Assembly (NCBI RefSeq): GCF_015326965.1
Contig: NZ_CP017659.1
Span: 4,902,001 to 4,966,000 of the forward strand
Direction: 5' to 3'
DNA: 64,000 nucleotides
Origin: Paenibacillus sp. JZ16
Lineage (GTDB): Bacteria > Bacillota > Bacilli > Paenibacillales > Paenibacillaceae
The translations under genes and the position numbers were made by a program. The notes beneath the pieces are model-generated. The model had not been told where the DNA came from. It worked only from the letters and a program-made list of their open reading frames with translations, and made no database searches. Of the stretch, positions 36,405 through 45,175 are shown in pieces; positions within the stretch are counted from its first letter, which is position 1; every line of letters begins with the position of its first letter.

Positions 36405-36601
36405 GGCGAATCCATAACCCTCCCTAGAGTTTGCAATTTTATTATTGTAGCACAGCATGCGCTTATTTTCACTATGGGGACATAGAGCAAAAGATGGGAT
36501 TTCCCATATGTTCTTTATTCTTACCATGGAATAGCTAACCGAATCTGTATGTCTTATCATAGAGGATAGACTTACCATTGAATTTTTTCGGAGGGATGAT
36601 C

Positions 36602-37237
36602 ATGCATTATACGGCAAATTACTCATGCAAGCCCGCCCTATACATCCAGCAGGGAGAGCATCGTGGGAACATCGATTGGGACCGATATGAAGCGGTGGCC
36701 CTGAGCGATACCGTGACCGGGCTTGCTGCGAAGGAAGCGACCGAGGTTCGCGCCTGCTGGAGCTCCGAATACTTTTATGTACGGTTTGTTTGCCAGGATT
36801 CTCATATCGTATCGGAGTACCAGCATCGGGATGATCCGCTGTATGAACAGGATGTCGTGGAATTGTTTATAGACGAAGCAGGAACGGGAATGGAATATAT
36901 CGAGCTTGAGGTGAGTCCGAACAATATTATATTTGACGCCCTGATCCAAAGCGATGGACAAAAGTCGATCACAAGCAGCGATGTGAAGTGGAATCTTGCC
37001 GGCCTACAGACCTCGGTAGAGCATTACGATAAGGGGAATATAATGTATGAAATTCGCATTCCGGCTGCGAACTTCAAGAATCCCCTGCAAGCGGGACGAA
37101 GCTGGAACGTGAATTTTTACCGCATTGATGAGGACACCCAAGGAAACCGGGAGTATCAGGCATGGAGCCCAACCGGTGAGGTGAATTACCATATTCCTTC
37201 ACGTTTTGGGAAGCTGGAGTTCGTCGATATGATTTAG
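36602..37237 (+). CDS. CBM9-like carbohydrate-binding-fold protein
   Basis: ATG 36602 lies seven bases after TCGGAGGG. The 211-residue protein reads as a family-9-like beta-sandwich: WDRYEAVALSDTVTG, ACWSSEYFYVRFVCQDSHI, DVVELFIDEAGTGMEYIELEVSPNNIIFDALI and a final NVNFYRIDEDTQGNREYQAWSPTG. It has no signal peptide, so it may stay in the cytoplasm. Stand-alone CBM9-like proteins without an enzyme domain are common in Paenibacillus and their role is unknown. It is transcribed alone, divergently from udk. Confidence 0.8.
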   Translation: MHYTANYSCKPALYIQQGEHRGNIDWDRYEAVALSDTVTGLAAKEATEVRACWSSEYFYVRFVCQDSHIVSEYQHRDDPLYEQDVVELFIDEAGTGMEYIELEVSPNNIIFDALIQSDGQKSITSSDVKWNLAGLQTSVEHYDKGNIMYEIRIPAANFKNPLQAGRSWNVNFYRIDEDTQGNREYQAWSPTGEVNYHIPSRFGKLEFVDMI

Positions 37238-37255
37238 CATATCCATATAAACCAG

Positions 37256-37300
37256 AAGGCCGCATCGGTGGATGTTCATATCTGCTGTGCGGCATTCTTG
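37256..37300 (+). terminator. Possible terminator after the CBM9-like gene
   Basis: GCCGCA and TGCGGC arms with AA/TT extensions enclose a 22-base loop; the T tract is weak. Confidence 0.35.
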
Positions 37301-37351
37301 TGTTTGCGGAGAGAATCGTGTTGCAAAAGAGTTCATCCTGTATTATTATTC

Positions 37352-37369
37352 ACTTACCGACCGGTAAGT
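37352..37369 (+). promoter_or_regulatory. Perfect palindromic TetR operator
   Basis: ACTTACCGACCGGTAAGT has exact 8-bp inverted arms around AC, 27 bases before the TetR gene. The site matches the TACCG-x-CGGTA type often bound by TetR-family repressors and most likely serves autoregulation of the TetR/DUF418-like pair. Confidence 0.75.
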
Positions 37370-37396
37370 AGAATTATGAGGGGTTGTTAAATCAGG

Positions 37397-37990
37397 ATGA
37401 GTAATCCATCAACGTATGAGGTTATTTTAGATACAAGCTATCGCTTGTTTGCGGAACAAGGCTTTGAGAAAACGAGCATGGCGATGATCGCCAAGGAATT
37501 GGATGTATCCAAACCTGCGCTTTATTATCATTTTTCCTCGAAGGAAGCTCTTATTGACAAGCTTTTTGAAGAGATTTGCCGCAGCATCGGTTTTCATGTT
37601 TATTTTCAACTGGAGAAATATACGGCGGAGAATTTCAGCGCGAGGCTTACCTCTGACGGGTTGAACATGATTCATACGCAACAGGAGGATGAACACTATA
37701 CTCGAATTATGAATCAGTATCAGGCCTTGGGTTACCGCAATCCTAAATATGCACGGCAACTAATCGGTATTCTGGAAGGGTTCACTTCCGGCTTTACGGA
37801 GCTGCTGAAATATGGAGTTTCCATTGGAGCTCTTCCGGACGGCAATATGGGAGTTCAGGCACAGATGCTGACCATGATCATTGATAGCATGGATAACTTC
37901 ATGAGTTACGGTCTGGAATACGACTATGAGGTGATCTGGACGCAAGCAGTCAACCAGGTGATGACAGGAGCTGAGGGGAATGAGCTCTAA
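37397..37990 (+). CDS. TetR-family transcriptional regulator
   Basis: The 197-residue protein has the TetR helix-turn-helix at about 8-52 (ILDTSYRLFAEQGFEKTSMAMIAKELDVSKPALYYHFSSKEALIDKLF) and a helical effector domain. A perfect palindrome lies 27 bases upstream. The gene overlaps the start of the membrane-protein gene by 11 bases, so it probably represses its own promoter and thereby the membrane protein. The inducer is unknown. Confidence 0.93.
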   Translation: MSNPSTYEVILDTSYRLFAEQGFEKTSMAMIAKELDVSKPALYYHFSSKEALIDKLFEEICRSIGFHVYFQLEKYTAENFSARLTSDGLNMIHTQQEDEHYTRIMNQYQALGYRNPKYARQLIGILEGFTSGFTELLKYGVSIGALPDGNMGVQAQMLTMIIDSMDNFMSYGLEYDYEVIWTQAVNQVMTGAEGNEL

Positions 37991-39058
37991 CACAACGCGT
38001 TTAACCGCACTCGATTATGCTCGCGCCTGGGCCATCTTCGGCATGATTATTGTCAATTATAAACTTGCCATGGAGGTGGGGGATCATGGAGCCAATTGGC
38101 TGCAAACCATCGCCGGTCTGTTTGAAGGAAGAGCTTCTGCATTGTTCGTGGTACTTGCTGGCGTCGGTGTGTCCTTAATGACTGCGAAGGCTAGTATTTC
38201 CCGCAATCAACACATGATTCGAGAGAATCGCAAGACATTGGTGAAGAGAGCCGTATTCTTGTTTATCGCCGGGACACTTCTGCTGCTGACCGGATGGAGC
38301 GCCGATATATTGCATTATTATGCGGTATTTTTACTTCTGGCCTCGGTACTCATAACGGTATCGGACAAAACGCTCCTGATCCTGGCCGGACTAGTTCTGA
38401 TCGTATCGTCATCCATGCTGATCCTGCTGGACTACAGCAAGGGCTGGGATCCCGGTTTTCATCGATATGCCGACTTTTGGACGGTGGAAGGATTCATCCG
38501 CAATTTGATGTTCAACGGATATCATCCTCTTTTTCCATGGAGCAGCTTTTTCCTCATCGGCATGTGGCTTGGAAGAAAGGGCTGGTGGGGCGGCAAACAC
38601 AGGCGGAAGCTCATGATGTATTCATTGCTCGGGCGGTAATATTCGAGCTGTTATCCCGCTTCCTCATTCGCGGGACGTCCCCGTGGCTTGATGCCGACTC
38701 GGCTAGTTATCTGTTTACAACCAAGCCGATGCCGCCGACGCTGCTCTATGTATGTTCTGCGGGTTGTCTGGCTGTTGCCGTGATTACAATCTGTTTTTAT
38801 ATCGTTGAGCGTTTTGAGAATAACCGCCTGACAGGGTGGCTTATATGGACCGGGCAGCTCTCACTCTCCCATTATCTCGGTCATATCTTCATTGGATTGG
38901 GGCTGCTGGAAGCGATCGGGTATTTGAACCATGGCAATCTGGGCTTTGCGGTTGCTTACGGCTGCGGTTACTTTGTGATGGCTGTCATCTTCTCTTGGGT
39001 ATGGAGAAAACGAGTGAGGCGAGGTCCCATGGAGCTGCTTATGCGAAAATGGTGTTAA
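37980..39058 (+). pseudogene. DUF418-like membrane protein, split by a -1 frameshift
   Basis: The first 219 residues (37980-38639) read as a multi-helix membrane protein with the DUF418/heparan-acetyltransferase-like opening RLTALDYARAWAIFGMIIVN and the PWSSFFLIGMWLGRK block. They stop at TAA 38637-38639. Coding continues in the -1 frame from about 38610 through 39058 with further helices (GWLIWTGQLSLSHYLGHIFIGLGLLE, a DUF418 C-terminal signature). One missing base near 38630 explains both halves. The full protein would be about 359 residues. It overlaps the TetR gene. It may be a recent natural mutation or a base-calling error. Confidence 0.75.
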
Positions 39059-39149
39059 CTCTCCGGCAGGAGAATGGGCTATCTCTGTCCCGTAATGCCT
39101 ATCCCTGGTATCCAATTAGCCGATTCCGCCATGAAATCGCTGCGCTTCA

Positions 39150-39176
39150 GCCATAAATACCCCGGGGTGTTTTCAT
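39150..39176 (+). terminator. Possible terminator after the DUF418-like gene
   Basis: AAATACCCC and GGGGTGTTT pair with one wobble and no loop, followed by TTTC. The remaining bases up to 39330 hold no gene with a ribosome site. Confidence 0.4.
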
Positions 39177-39330
39177 AAAAGAACCAAAACCAACATCTCA
39201 AGAGGGATTTTGTCCTTTTTTTTGCATGCCGCAGGACATGTTGTTTTCATTGCAGCGTTCTATATACTTTGTAGGAAAGGGTAGCAATCCGCTTGGGGTG
39301 AGTGGACATGCAATATACGGAGGTTATTTT

Positions 39331-39930
39331 ATGAGTGCTGTTATGGATGGACTGATGCTCGAGCTGGAGCAGCAGTTGGAGGAGAAGGTCGCCGAAGATC
39401 TTCGGGATTTGCTGGATGAATATAAACAATTGAAGGGGGCGGCTCCTGATCAATTTCAGCTTTTTGAAGCGGAGTTCGAGATCGAGCTGCCACAGGACTT
39501 TCGTTCGTTTTACAGTAAGAAGAACGGCAGCGGATATGGGTTTCACGTACTCTACCCTGGTAATGAAGGGGATGGGGAATACACGCCGTTTTATCTGATG
39601 AGCCTGGATGAGATGAGGGAGGTCAAAGCTTATTTCTGCGAACGGAATGAACCGCTGGATGCGTATTACAGTTCGGAGGAAATACAGCAGCTGGATCCGG
39701 AGATTAAGCCTTACCTGTTTCACAAGGCTTGGTATCCGTTTGCCACGATGGCAGGCGGGTCGTTGTATTTGATGCTGGATTTCGATCCGGCTGAGCCGGG
39801 AACGTCCGGGCAGATCATCATGTACGTGCATGATCCTGATTTTGTGTATTATATCGCGCCTTCCTTCACGGAGCTGCTTCAGGCGTCAAACCGCAATCTG
39901 CGCACCGACATTGAAGAGGTGGACTACTGA
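39331..39930 (+). CDS. SMI1/KNR4 (SUKH)-family protein
   Basis: ATG 39331 follows ACGGAGGTT; the longer frame back to 39226 has no ribosome site. The 199-residue protein shows the SUKH pattern: an amphipathic helix LEQQLEEKVAEDLRDLL, then FEAEFEIELPQDFRSFYSKKNGSG and later AWYPFATMAGGSLYLMLDFDP. SUKH proteins are often immunity proteins against polymorphic toxins, or act in other contact-dependent systems, but some are housekeeping. It leads a small cluster with a frameshifted anchored protein and a ComJ-like protein, so a nuclease or toxin immunity role is possible. Confidence 0.82.
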   Translation: MSAVMDGLMLELEQQLEEKVAEDLRDLLDEYKQLKGAAPDQFQLFEAEFEIELPQDFRSFYSKKNGSGYGFHVLYPGNEGDGEYTPFYLMSLDEMREVKAYFCERNEPLDAYYSSEEIQQLDPEIKPYLFHKAWYPFATMAGGSLYLMLDFDPAEPGTSGQIIMYVHDPDFVYYIAPSFTELLQASNRNLRTDIEEVDY

Positions 39931-40020
39931 TGGAACGCCAGGAAGCGCTCTTGATGCTTGCAACAGCGTCGCTTGTGCGTGGTCATCTGAAGAGAAGAAC
40001 TTGCGAGGGGAGGTGACAGC

Positions 40021-40370
40021 ATGAAAGGCAGGCGGGTCCTCTGGGGAGTGATCATCCTGCAGCCACGTTATTGATACCTGGTTACTTTATTGGGCGCACG
40101 TATGGGCTTTTTCAGAATGAGGTGGTCCTGACCAAATACCAGCTGGCCGTTGATGTGGATGGTGAACAAGTGGATGCATGGCCGCTGCTGGCCGGCTTTG
40201 CCACAACCGATAAACAAGGGGAGCTTCGTCCGTTGTACTACAGGCTGGAAGGGTCTGACCTCAACATGCTGTACCAATTGGCATATGGGCAGTTCGAAGT
40301 GGAGGCTTCGGAGGATAATCCTTTCTTGGCAGGGAGGGTTCAGTATGAGCATCTGGCGAACGATATTTAA
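40021..40370 (+). pseudogene. Small membrane-anchored protein, apparently frameshifted
   Basis: A strong AGGGGAGGTGA site precedes ATG 40021. It begins MKGRRVLWGVIIL and stops at 40072. A -1 shift near 40060 joins it to a frame reading ATLLIPGYFIGRTYGLFQNE and onward to 40370. Joined, it is a protein of about 116 residues with one N-terminal membrane anchor and an outside beta-rich domain (VVLTKYQLAVDVDGEQVDAW). I do not recognise the family. It lies between the SUKH gene and the ComJ-like gene and may belong with them. Confidence 0.55.
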
Positions 40371-40408
40371 ACAGAATGCAGGTATCCCAAAAGCGAGGTG
40401 TTTTACAT

Positions 40409-40894
40409 ATGCAGCATACGAAAATGACTCAAGAGGTGGACCTTACCATTTCGCACCATCAGATCCAAGTCCGCTCACGGGACTTTGATGAGGATTTGTG
40501 CCAATGGGGAGAAACCAATATCAAGCAGGGCGTTGTCATTCATCCCGGTTATCTCACCTTTGATCCTATCCCTGATGATGCTTTCGGCGCCTGGGTAAAG
40601 CTGGCCTTGAAAGAGGCGTTCATCGAAGATCCGAACGCGCAGCGGCGGATGGTCGTGCCGTTTGATGTTCTGGATCCTGGGAAGCTGGAGCTGTTGTCCG
40701 TCATGTCGGACGCCGCTATTGAGCTTCCGCTGCAAGCAGGGCGATATGCACTGTATTTTGAGATTTGCGAGGATGAAGAAGTGTATTATCGCTTCACTTT
40801 TGTTCATGAGGGAGAAAAGTTTCAAGCCCGGTATCTGATGGATGATGAATGGGGCGGCAAGGCTGGAGAAGCATTGTCGGTGGGGTACTGCTGA
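40409..40894 (+). CDS. ComJ/Nin-like nuclease-inhibitor family protein
   Basis: The 161-residue protein begins after GCGAGGTG with ATG 40409; the frame also opens at 40376 without a good site. Its layout resembles ComJ (Nin), the inhibitor of the NucA competence nuclease: VDLTISHHQIQVRSRDFD at the start, a central VVPFDVLDPGKLELLSVMSDAAIELPLQAGRYALYFEI, and an acidic C-terminus. No nucA-like nuclease gene lies beside it. The upstream SUKH gene suggests an immunity cluster instead of competence. The identification rests on motif similarity read by eye. Confidence 0.72.
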   Translation: MQHTKMTQEVDLTISHHQIQVRSRDFDEDLCQWGETNIKQGVVIHPGYLTFDPIPDDAFGAWVKLALKEAFIEDPNAQRRMVVPFDVLDPGKLELLSVMSDAAIELPLQAGRYALYFEICEDEEVYYRFTFVHEGEKFQARYLMDDEWGGKAGEALSVGYC

Positions 40895-40969
40895 CGGATT
40901 GCTGCACTATAACAGGGCACGGAGGGCCTCGCTTGAGGTAAACGTTCTTAACTTAACATGAAAATATGA

Positions 40970-41006
40970 AGAGGCCGTCTCCGTGTTGGAGAGGGCCTCT
41001 CTTTTT
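40970..41006 (+). terminator. Intrinsic terminator of the ComJ-like gene
   Basis: AGAGGCC and GGCCTCT arms with an inner CTCC/GGAG pair, then CTTTTT. Confidence 0.8.
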
Positions 41007-41082
41007 ACCGCAGACTATGCTGTCCCTGCTTAGGAAAGATCGTGTGCAGGAGGCGCAGACTTTGAATGGAGTAGTTTCTATG

Positions 41083-42198
41083 TTATTTTGCTGCGGTTAC
41101 CGTAATCTGGCCATGCTTGCTTTGATCTGCATTCAGATTCAGAACGTCTGTCAGGAAAGCAAGCGGAACATAGACGTGGCCTTTTTTCATGACAGGAGCC
41201 GAGCCCAGCGAACGTGGGGCCATTTTGCCGAAAGTGTAAGCATCCTTGTTCAGCTTCACCGCGCTCCAGACGGCTCCCTTGGAGACTTCCGTGGTTTTGC
41301 TCTTGCCGTTCCACTTGACATTGAACTGCAGCTGGCGCAGCACGGATACCTGAACCATGAGTTTGCCGTTGTTATCTTTGTAATAAGCGCCTGATTTCAA
41401 TACGGCTGCAGCAGGCTTTATGTCGGATCCTTTATCAGGCAGTTTTACGGCAAATTCCGGTGTACCTGTGGCTCCAGGGGCGATGCTGTATTTTTGGAAT
41501 ACGATATAGGCCTTTCCGTCCGCGACATAGAAGGATTGCTCCGCGTCTATGCCTTGAAACCCGTCTTCGTTCGAGAAGTAATGGTCTTGATCCGCGGCAA
41601 TCGCCGTTTTGACCGCTTGATCCACGATGGATTTGTAATCTTTGCCGAACAGGTCTTCAAGCGTCACGCGCTGTGCTTCGGCTTCGTTCGTGAAGTTGTA
41701 CGTATCCACGCGGGGATCGCCATTGTTCATCCCGATGCCTTCGGTGATGACCTTAAGGGAGATCAAGCTGCCGTCTTTACCATCCGATGTGAGCTCATAA
41801 GTGATGTTCAGCTGATAAGGGTGCATGGTATAGCCGTTCTTTTGTGCATTTGCAGCAGCTTCCGCCGCTTCTTTCTCCCATTTGTCCATATCCTTGGAGG
41901 CATGGGATTCGATAATGTCGTTCAACTGGTCTTGATATTTGGTGTCAGTCAAACCTTGGAATACAGGGATCTTAATATTGGTTTTCAGCCATTTTTGCTT
42001 GGATTGCAGCGTTTTGGATGTTACCAGTTGCGGGGCAACGGTTGGAGCGGTCACCCGATTCGTGCTCGCTGCAGCTTTGGTTTCGGCATGGACATGAGCG
42101 GATGGCAGACCCGAAGCGGAGATCATCAGGATGCCCGCTAATCCGGCAGCCGCCAGGGTTTTGGTGATTGGGGTTGTGTGCTTCATTGTTTTTTTCAT
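41083..42198 (-). CDS. Exported DUF4163/DUF3298 (RsiV-like) protein with C-terminal stalk domain
   Basis: The 371-residue protein has a signal peptide (about 1-38, ending HVHA-ET). It continues with the RsiV-type outside domain: FQGLTDTKYQDQLNDIIESH, VTLEDLFGKDYKSIVDQAV, and YIVFQKYSIAPGATGTPEFAV, which parallels the YEVAPGYMGVVEF end of RsiV. The last 100 residues resemble a copper-amine-oxidase-N stalk domain (VYVPLAFLTDVLNLN). It is the third gene of the sigV-rsiV unit, so it is likely made under the same sigma factor. It lacks a cytoplasmic anti-sigma part. It may be a decoy or a second lysozyme-binding protein. Confidence 0.82.
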   Translation of the reverse strand: MKKTMKHTTPITKTLAAAGLAGILMISASGLPSAHVHAETKAAASTNRVTAPTVAPQLVTSKTLQSKQKWLKTNIKIPVFQGLTDTKYQDQLNDIIESHASKDMDKWEKEAAEAAANAQKNGYTMHPYQLNITYELTSDGKDGSLISLKVITEGIGMNNGDPRVDTYNFTNEAEAQRVTLEDLFGKDYKSIVDQAVKTAIAADQDHYFSNEDGFQGIDAEQSFYVADGKAYIVFQKYSIAPGATGTPEFAVKLPDKGSDIKPAAAVLKSGAYYKDNNGKLMVQVSVLRQLQFNVKWNGKSKTTEVSKGAVWSAVKLNKDAYTFGKMAPRSLGSAPVMKKGHVYVPLAFLTDVLNLNADQSKHGQITVTAAK

Positions 42199-42259
42199 GT
42201 TATGTTACCTCCAGGTATATGGTTGATATTTATTATTTGTGATCTGCATTTGCCTTGAT

Positions 42260-43141
42260 CTATCGGATGTATTCGCTGCTGACGAGCTGGTCTGCGATTA
42301 CTTCCGTTGGGATCGTAAATTCCACGACACCCATATAGCCGGGTGCAACTTCATATTCATTAAAGCTGATGACCAGTTTGCCGTCTTGGTTGATATAGAA
42401 GTTTTGGTCCTTGGCGATCGTTTGGAACAGATCCTCTGATGCATCGGACTCCACGCCAGGCTGCTCCACCCAGTAGATGTTGTCCGGATTAGCCTGCATC
42501 TGGTGGCGCATCTGCTCCTTGATATTGTCGCTGATGACCTGGATATAACGATCATCCTTGAACAGACTCGGCAGCGTGATCACCATCTGGTTCTTCTTGT
42601 CGATCGTATCGTATTTTCTGGATTCGGCAGAGCTTCCAGCAGATTCGACAATATAGCGCGAAAGCGTCAGCAGCTGTTCATTGTCGGTGATCACTTCATA
42701 ACCGCTAGTAAGACTCAGATGCGCGCCGCCTTCTTTATTTAATAGGGCCACTTCGTCTTTGAAGTTCTCATACAGTTTCTTGTTTTCTTCCAGGTATTTG
42801 TTATTCAGGGTTTGCTCAAGCTCCGTATTTCCTAGGTTGGCAATGCCGGGTGTTTCGATATGCACTTCCGTGTTATCGTCTTGCTCGGCATATTCACGGA
42901 TGGTGATCACCTTGATGATATGGCCCAGAACCGGCACATCGGACATGGCCTGGGCCAAGGCAGGGCTGGTATTCACTCCGGCGAACAGTAGGATGCATGC
43001 AGCTGCGCTACTAGCGAGCCAGGGCAGCGCTCTATTTTTTTTTCGTCTGGTTGCTATGGTCTTGTTGACAATCGAGCTTAGTTCGTCAGGAATAGGAGTG
43101 CTCTCGTACTGCTCTTTCATCCTATTCAGCTTGTCATGCAT
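42260..43141 (-). CDS. rsiV: Anti-sigma-V factor RsiV-like
   Basis: The 293-residue membrane protein has a cytoplasmic anti-sigma domain (about 1-38), one membrane helix (about 39-58), and an outside DUF4163/DUF3298 domain, matching RsiV. In Bacillus subtilis RsiV binds lysozyme directly and is then cleaved to release sigma-V. Characteristic blocks visible are VPVLGHIIKVITIREYAEQDDN, NKYLEENKKLYENF, TLPSLFKDDRYIQVISDNIKEQM and the final YEVAPGYMGVVEFTIPTEVI. The start at ATG 43141 overlaps the sigma-factor stop, giving translational coupling. Confidence 0.9.
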   Translation of the reverse strand: MHDKLNRMKEQYESTPIPDELSSIVNKTIATRRKKNRALPWLASSAAACILLFAGVNTSPALAQAMSDVPVLGHIIKVITIREYAEQDDNTEVHIETPGIANLGNTELEQTLNNKYLEENKKLYENFKDEVALLNKEGGAHLSLTSGYEVITDNEQLLTLSRYIVESAGSSAESRKYDTIDKKNQMVITLPSLFKDDRYIQVISDNIKEQMRHQMQANPDNIYWVEQPGVESDASEDLFQTIAKDQNFYINQDGKLVISFNEYEVAPGYMGVVEFTIPTEVIADQLVSSEYIR

Positions 43142-43653
43142 TATCGTTGTGCCTCCTCTTGATCTTCCTCGCTTAAGTTCACCCGCAGTCTCTGTAGTCC
43201 TTGGTATAATCTCGTTTTCACCGTGCTGACGTTCTCGTGGAGCACTTCGGCAATTTCGTCAATCTTCATATCTTCAAAAAACCGGAGTATAATGACGACC
43301 CGATACTTGTCGGGTAATTCCTCCAAAGATTGGGCCAGATCCAGATTCGGATAGTGGTCATGGCTGCCGGGTAATATAACCTCCAGGTTCTCGTCGTCCA
43401 TGACGTGGACTTTTTTCTGTTTTCTAATGAAATCCAGGGAGGTTGTTACAATAATTCGGAAAAACCAGCTTTTTAATGAACCCGTCTGCTTTAGCTTTTC
43501 CATGGATATAAATGCTTTGTGGATTGCGTCCTGAACGATATCGAGGGCATCCTCTTGATTTCTAACGTAGCTGTATGCCAGCCGGTAGGCGCTGTCCTGA
43601 TGTTCGGTTATGCATTGGATAAGAAGCTTCTCAAGCTTCCGGCCGCCTCTCAT
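43141..43653 (-). CDS. sigV: ECF sigma factor, SigV-like
   Basis: The 170-residue sigma factor shows region 2 (HQDSAYRLAYSYVRNQEDALDIVQDAIHKAF, about 18-48) and region 4 (LPDKYRVVIILRFFEDMKIDEIAEVLHENVSTVKTRLYQGLQRLR, about 113-157). It is paired with an RsiV-like anti-sigma gene. I chose ATG 43653, preceded by AAAGGAG, which gives the usual SigV length; the frame extends upstream to 43701 without support. An ECF-type promoter is seen upstream, so it should activate its own operon. In relatives it controls lysozyme resistance. Confidence 0.9.
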   Translation of the reverse strand: MRGGRKLEKLLIQCITEHQDSAYRLAYSYVRNQEDALDIVQDAIHKAFISMEKLKQTGSLKSWFFRIIVTTSLDFIRKQKKVHVMDDENLEVILPGSHDHYPNLDLAQSLEELPDKYRVVIILRFFEDMKIDEIAEVLHENVSTVKTRLYQGLQRLRVNLSEEDQEEAQR

Positions 43654-43718
43654 GTAAATATGACACTCCTTTGGGCCCGCGCGGGTAACCATCAATTGCA
43701 ATTGACTTACGGAAGCAA

Positions 43719-43745
43719 GACGTGCGAGTCTTGCAAAAAGTTTGA
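43719..43745 (-). promoter_or_regulatory. Candidate ECF (sigma-V type) autoregulatory promoter
   Basis: On the minus strand TCAAAC, 17 bases, CGTC fits the TGAAAC-N16/17-CGTC pattern of ECF sigma factors. The -10 lies inside an inverted repeat (GCAAGAC...GTCTTGC, 43715-43734). It is 65-90 bases before the sigma-factor start. Confidence 0.55.
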
Positions 43746-43822
43746 TTCTGCGAAAAAAATTAAAAAAGCCGTTGTTTCTGTTTCTGTCTCATTATTCAGC
43801 CCAGCCTTCCAGAATCGCAACA

Positions 43823-43849
43823 AGAAAAAGCCCCCAGTTTTCACTGGGG
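43823..43849 (-). terminator. Intrinsic terminator of fabF
   Basis: A 7-bp perfect stem (CCCCAGT with ACTGGGG) with a four-base loop and a T run on the minus strand, 16 bases after the fabF stop. Confidence 0.85.
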
Positions 43850-43864
43850 TCCGGGACGCATGGG

Positions 43865-45106
43865 TTATTCGTGCTCATATTTCTGGATAACAATCGCCGA
43901 ATTATGTCCGCCGAAGCCGAAGGAATTCGACATGCCAATCCGAAGCTCGGCCTTTCTCGCCTGATTCGGTACGTAATCCAAATCGCATGCCGGATCGGCA
44001 TGTTCCAGATTGATCGTCGGCGGTATGACGCCTTCCTGTAAGGATTTCACGAGTGCGATGGCCTCTACGCCGCCGGATGCGCCCAGCATATGTCCGGTCA
44101 TCGACTTGTTCGCCGTTACCGGAATGCGATACGCCTCCTTGCCAAACACCTGCTTAATGGCCGCTGTCTCCGAACGGTCACCGATGACCGTGCTTGTGGC
44201 ATGGGCGCTGATGACATCCACATCAGATGGGGCGAGATTCGCCTCGGTCAGGGCCAGCTTCATCGCCCGTGCCGCACCGTTGCCGTCTTCCGGCGTGGCG
44301 ACCATATGATAGGCATCCGAGCTGGCACCGTAACCGATGACCTCGCCCAGAATGACGGCGCCTCTGCGTAAGGCATGGGAGAGCGATTCCAGGACGAGGA
44401 TGCCGGCACCTTCTGCCATGACAAATCCGTCCCGGTCCGTATCAAACGGCCGGCTGGCCCGGCCCGGTTCATCGTTGCGGGATGAAAGGGCGGTTGCGTT
44501 CGCGAAGCTGGCCAGTGAAATATCGGTCAACGCCGCTTCGGAGCCTCCCGCGATGATGATGTCGGATCGGCCGGCCTGGATGTTAAAGAAAGCCTCGCCG
44601 ATCGCCGTATTGCCGATCGAACATGCCGTAACCGGGGCCTGCGTGGAGCCCAGCGCCTTGTATTTAATGCTGATGAGCGCTGCCGCCATATTGGGAATCA
44701 TCATGGGTACCAGGGTAGGACTGACCCGTTCGGGACCCCGCGATGACAGCGTGCCGCTCTGATTCATCAGGGTCTGGATGCCGCCGATGCCGGAGCCGAC
44801 ATATACCCCCATCCGCTCATGATCGATCTGATCAAGATCGAGTCCCGACTGGCTTATGGCTTGATCCGCCGCAGCCAGCGCAAACTGGCAGAAGCGGTCC
44901 ATACGCCGGGCTTCCTTGGCGCCGAACAGCGCGTTTGCGTCGAATTCCTTTACGGCACCTGCTATTTGTACCTTCTGTCTTGATGTGTCCAAAGTTTCTA
45001 TATGTGTAATACCGGACTCTCCTCGTACAAGCCGGGACCAGAACGTCTCAACATCATGGCCCAACGGCGATATGACGCCCATACCGGTGATAACGACTCT
45101 TTCCAT
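43865..45106 (-). CDS. fabF: Beta-ketoacyl-ACP synthase II
   Basis: The 413-residue condensing enzyme elongates acyl-ACP in fatty-acid synthesis. The thiolase-fold landmarks are present: VITGMGVISPLGHD at the start, the catalytic cysteine in PVTACSIGNTAIGEAF at about 165, and the histidines in ISAHATSTVIGD (about 300) and NKSMTGHMLGASGG (about 337). Several residues differ from the usual FabF motifs; for instance the cysteine motif reads TACSIGN in place of TACATGA or TACASGT. This suggests a specialised paralogue, possibly in a secondary pathway, instead of the housekeeping FabF, since no fab genes accompany it. AAAGGAGG precedes ATG 45106. Confidence 0.87.
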   Translation of the reverse strand: MERVVITGMGVISPLGHDVETFWSRLVRGESGITHIETLDTSRQKVQIAGAVKEFDANALFGAKEARRMDRFCQFALAAADQAISQSGLDLDQIDHERMGVYVGSGIGGIQTLMNQSGTLSSRGPERVSPTLVPMMIPNMAAALISIKYKALGSTQAPVTACSIGNTAIGEAFFNIQAGRSDIIIAGGSEAALTDISLASFANATALSSRNDEPGRASRPFDTDRDGFVMAEGAGILVLESLSHALRRGAVILGEVIGYGASSDAYHMVATPEDGNGAARAMKLALTEANLAPSDVDVISAHATSTVIGDRSETAAIKQVFGKEAYRIPVTANKSMTGHMLGASGGVEAIALVKSLQEGVIPPTINLEHADPACDLDYVPNQARKAELRIGMSNSFGFGGHNSAIVIQKYEHE

Positions 45107-45175
45107 GGTTCAAGCCTCCTTTAAGACTTTATAACTTGTCAATCTTAAGGTTATAATGTCACGTGTAGTATCCTA

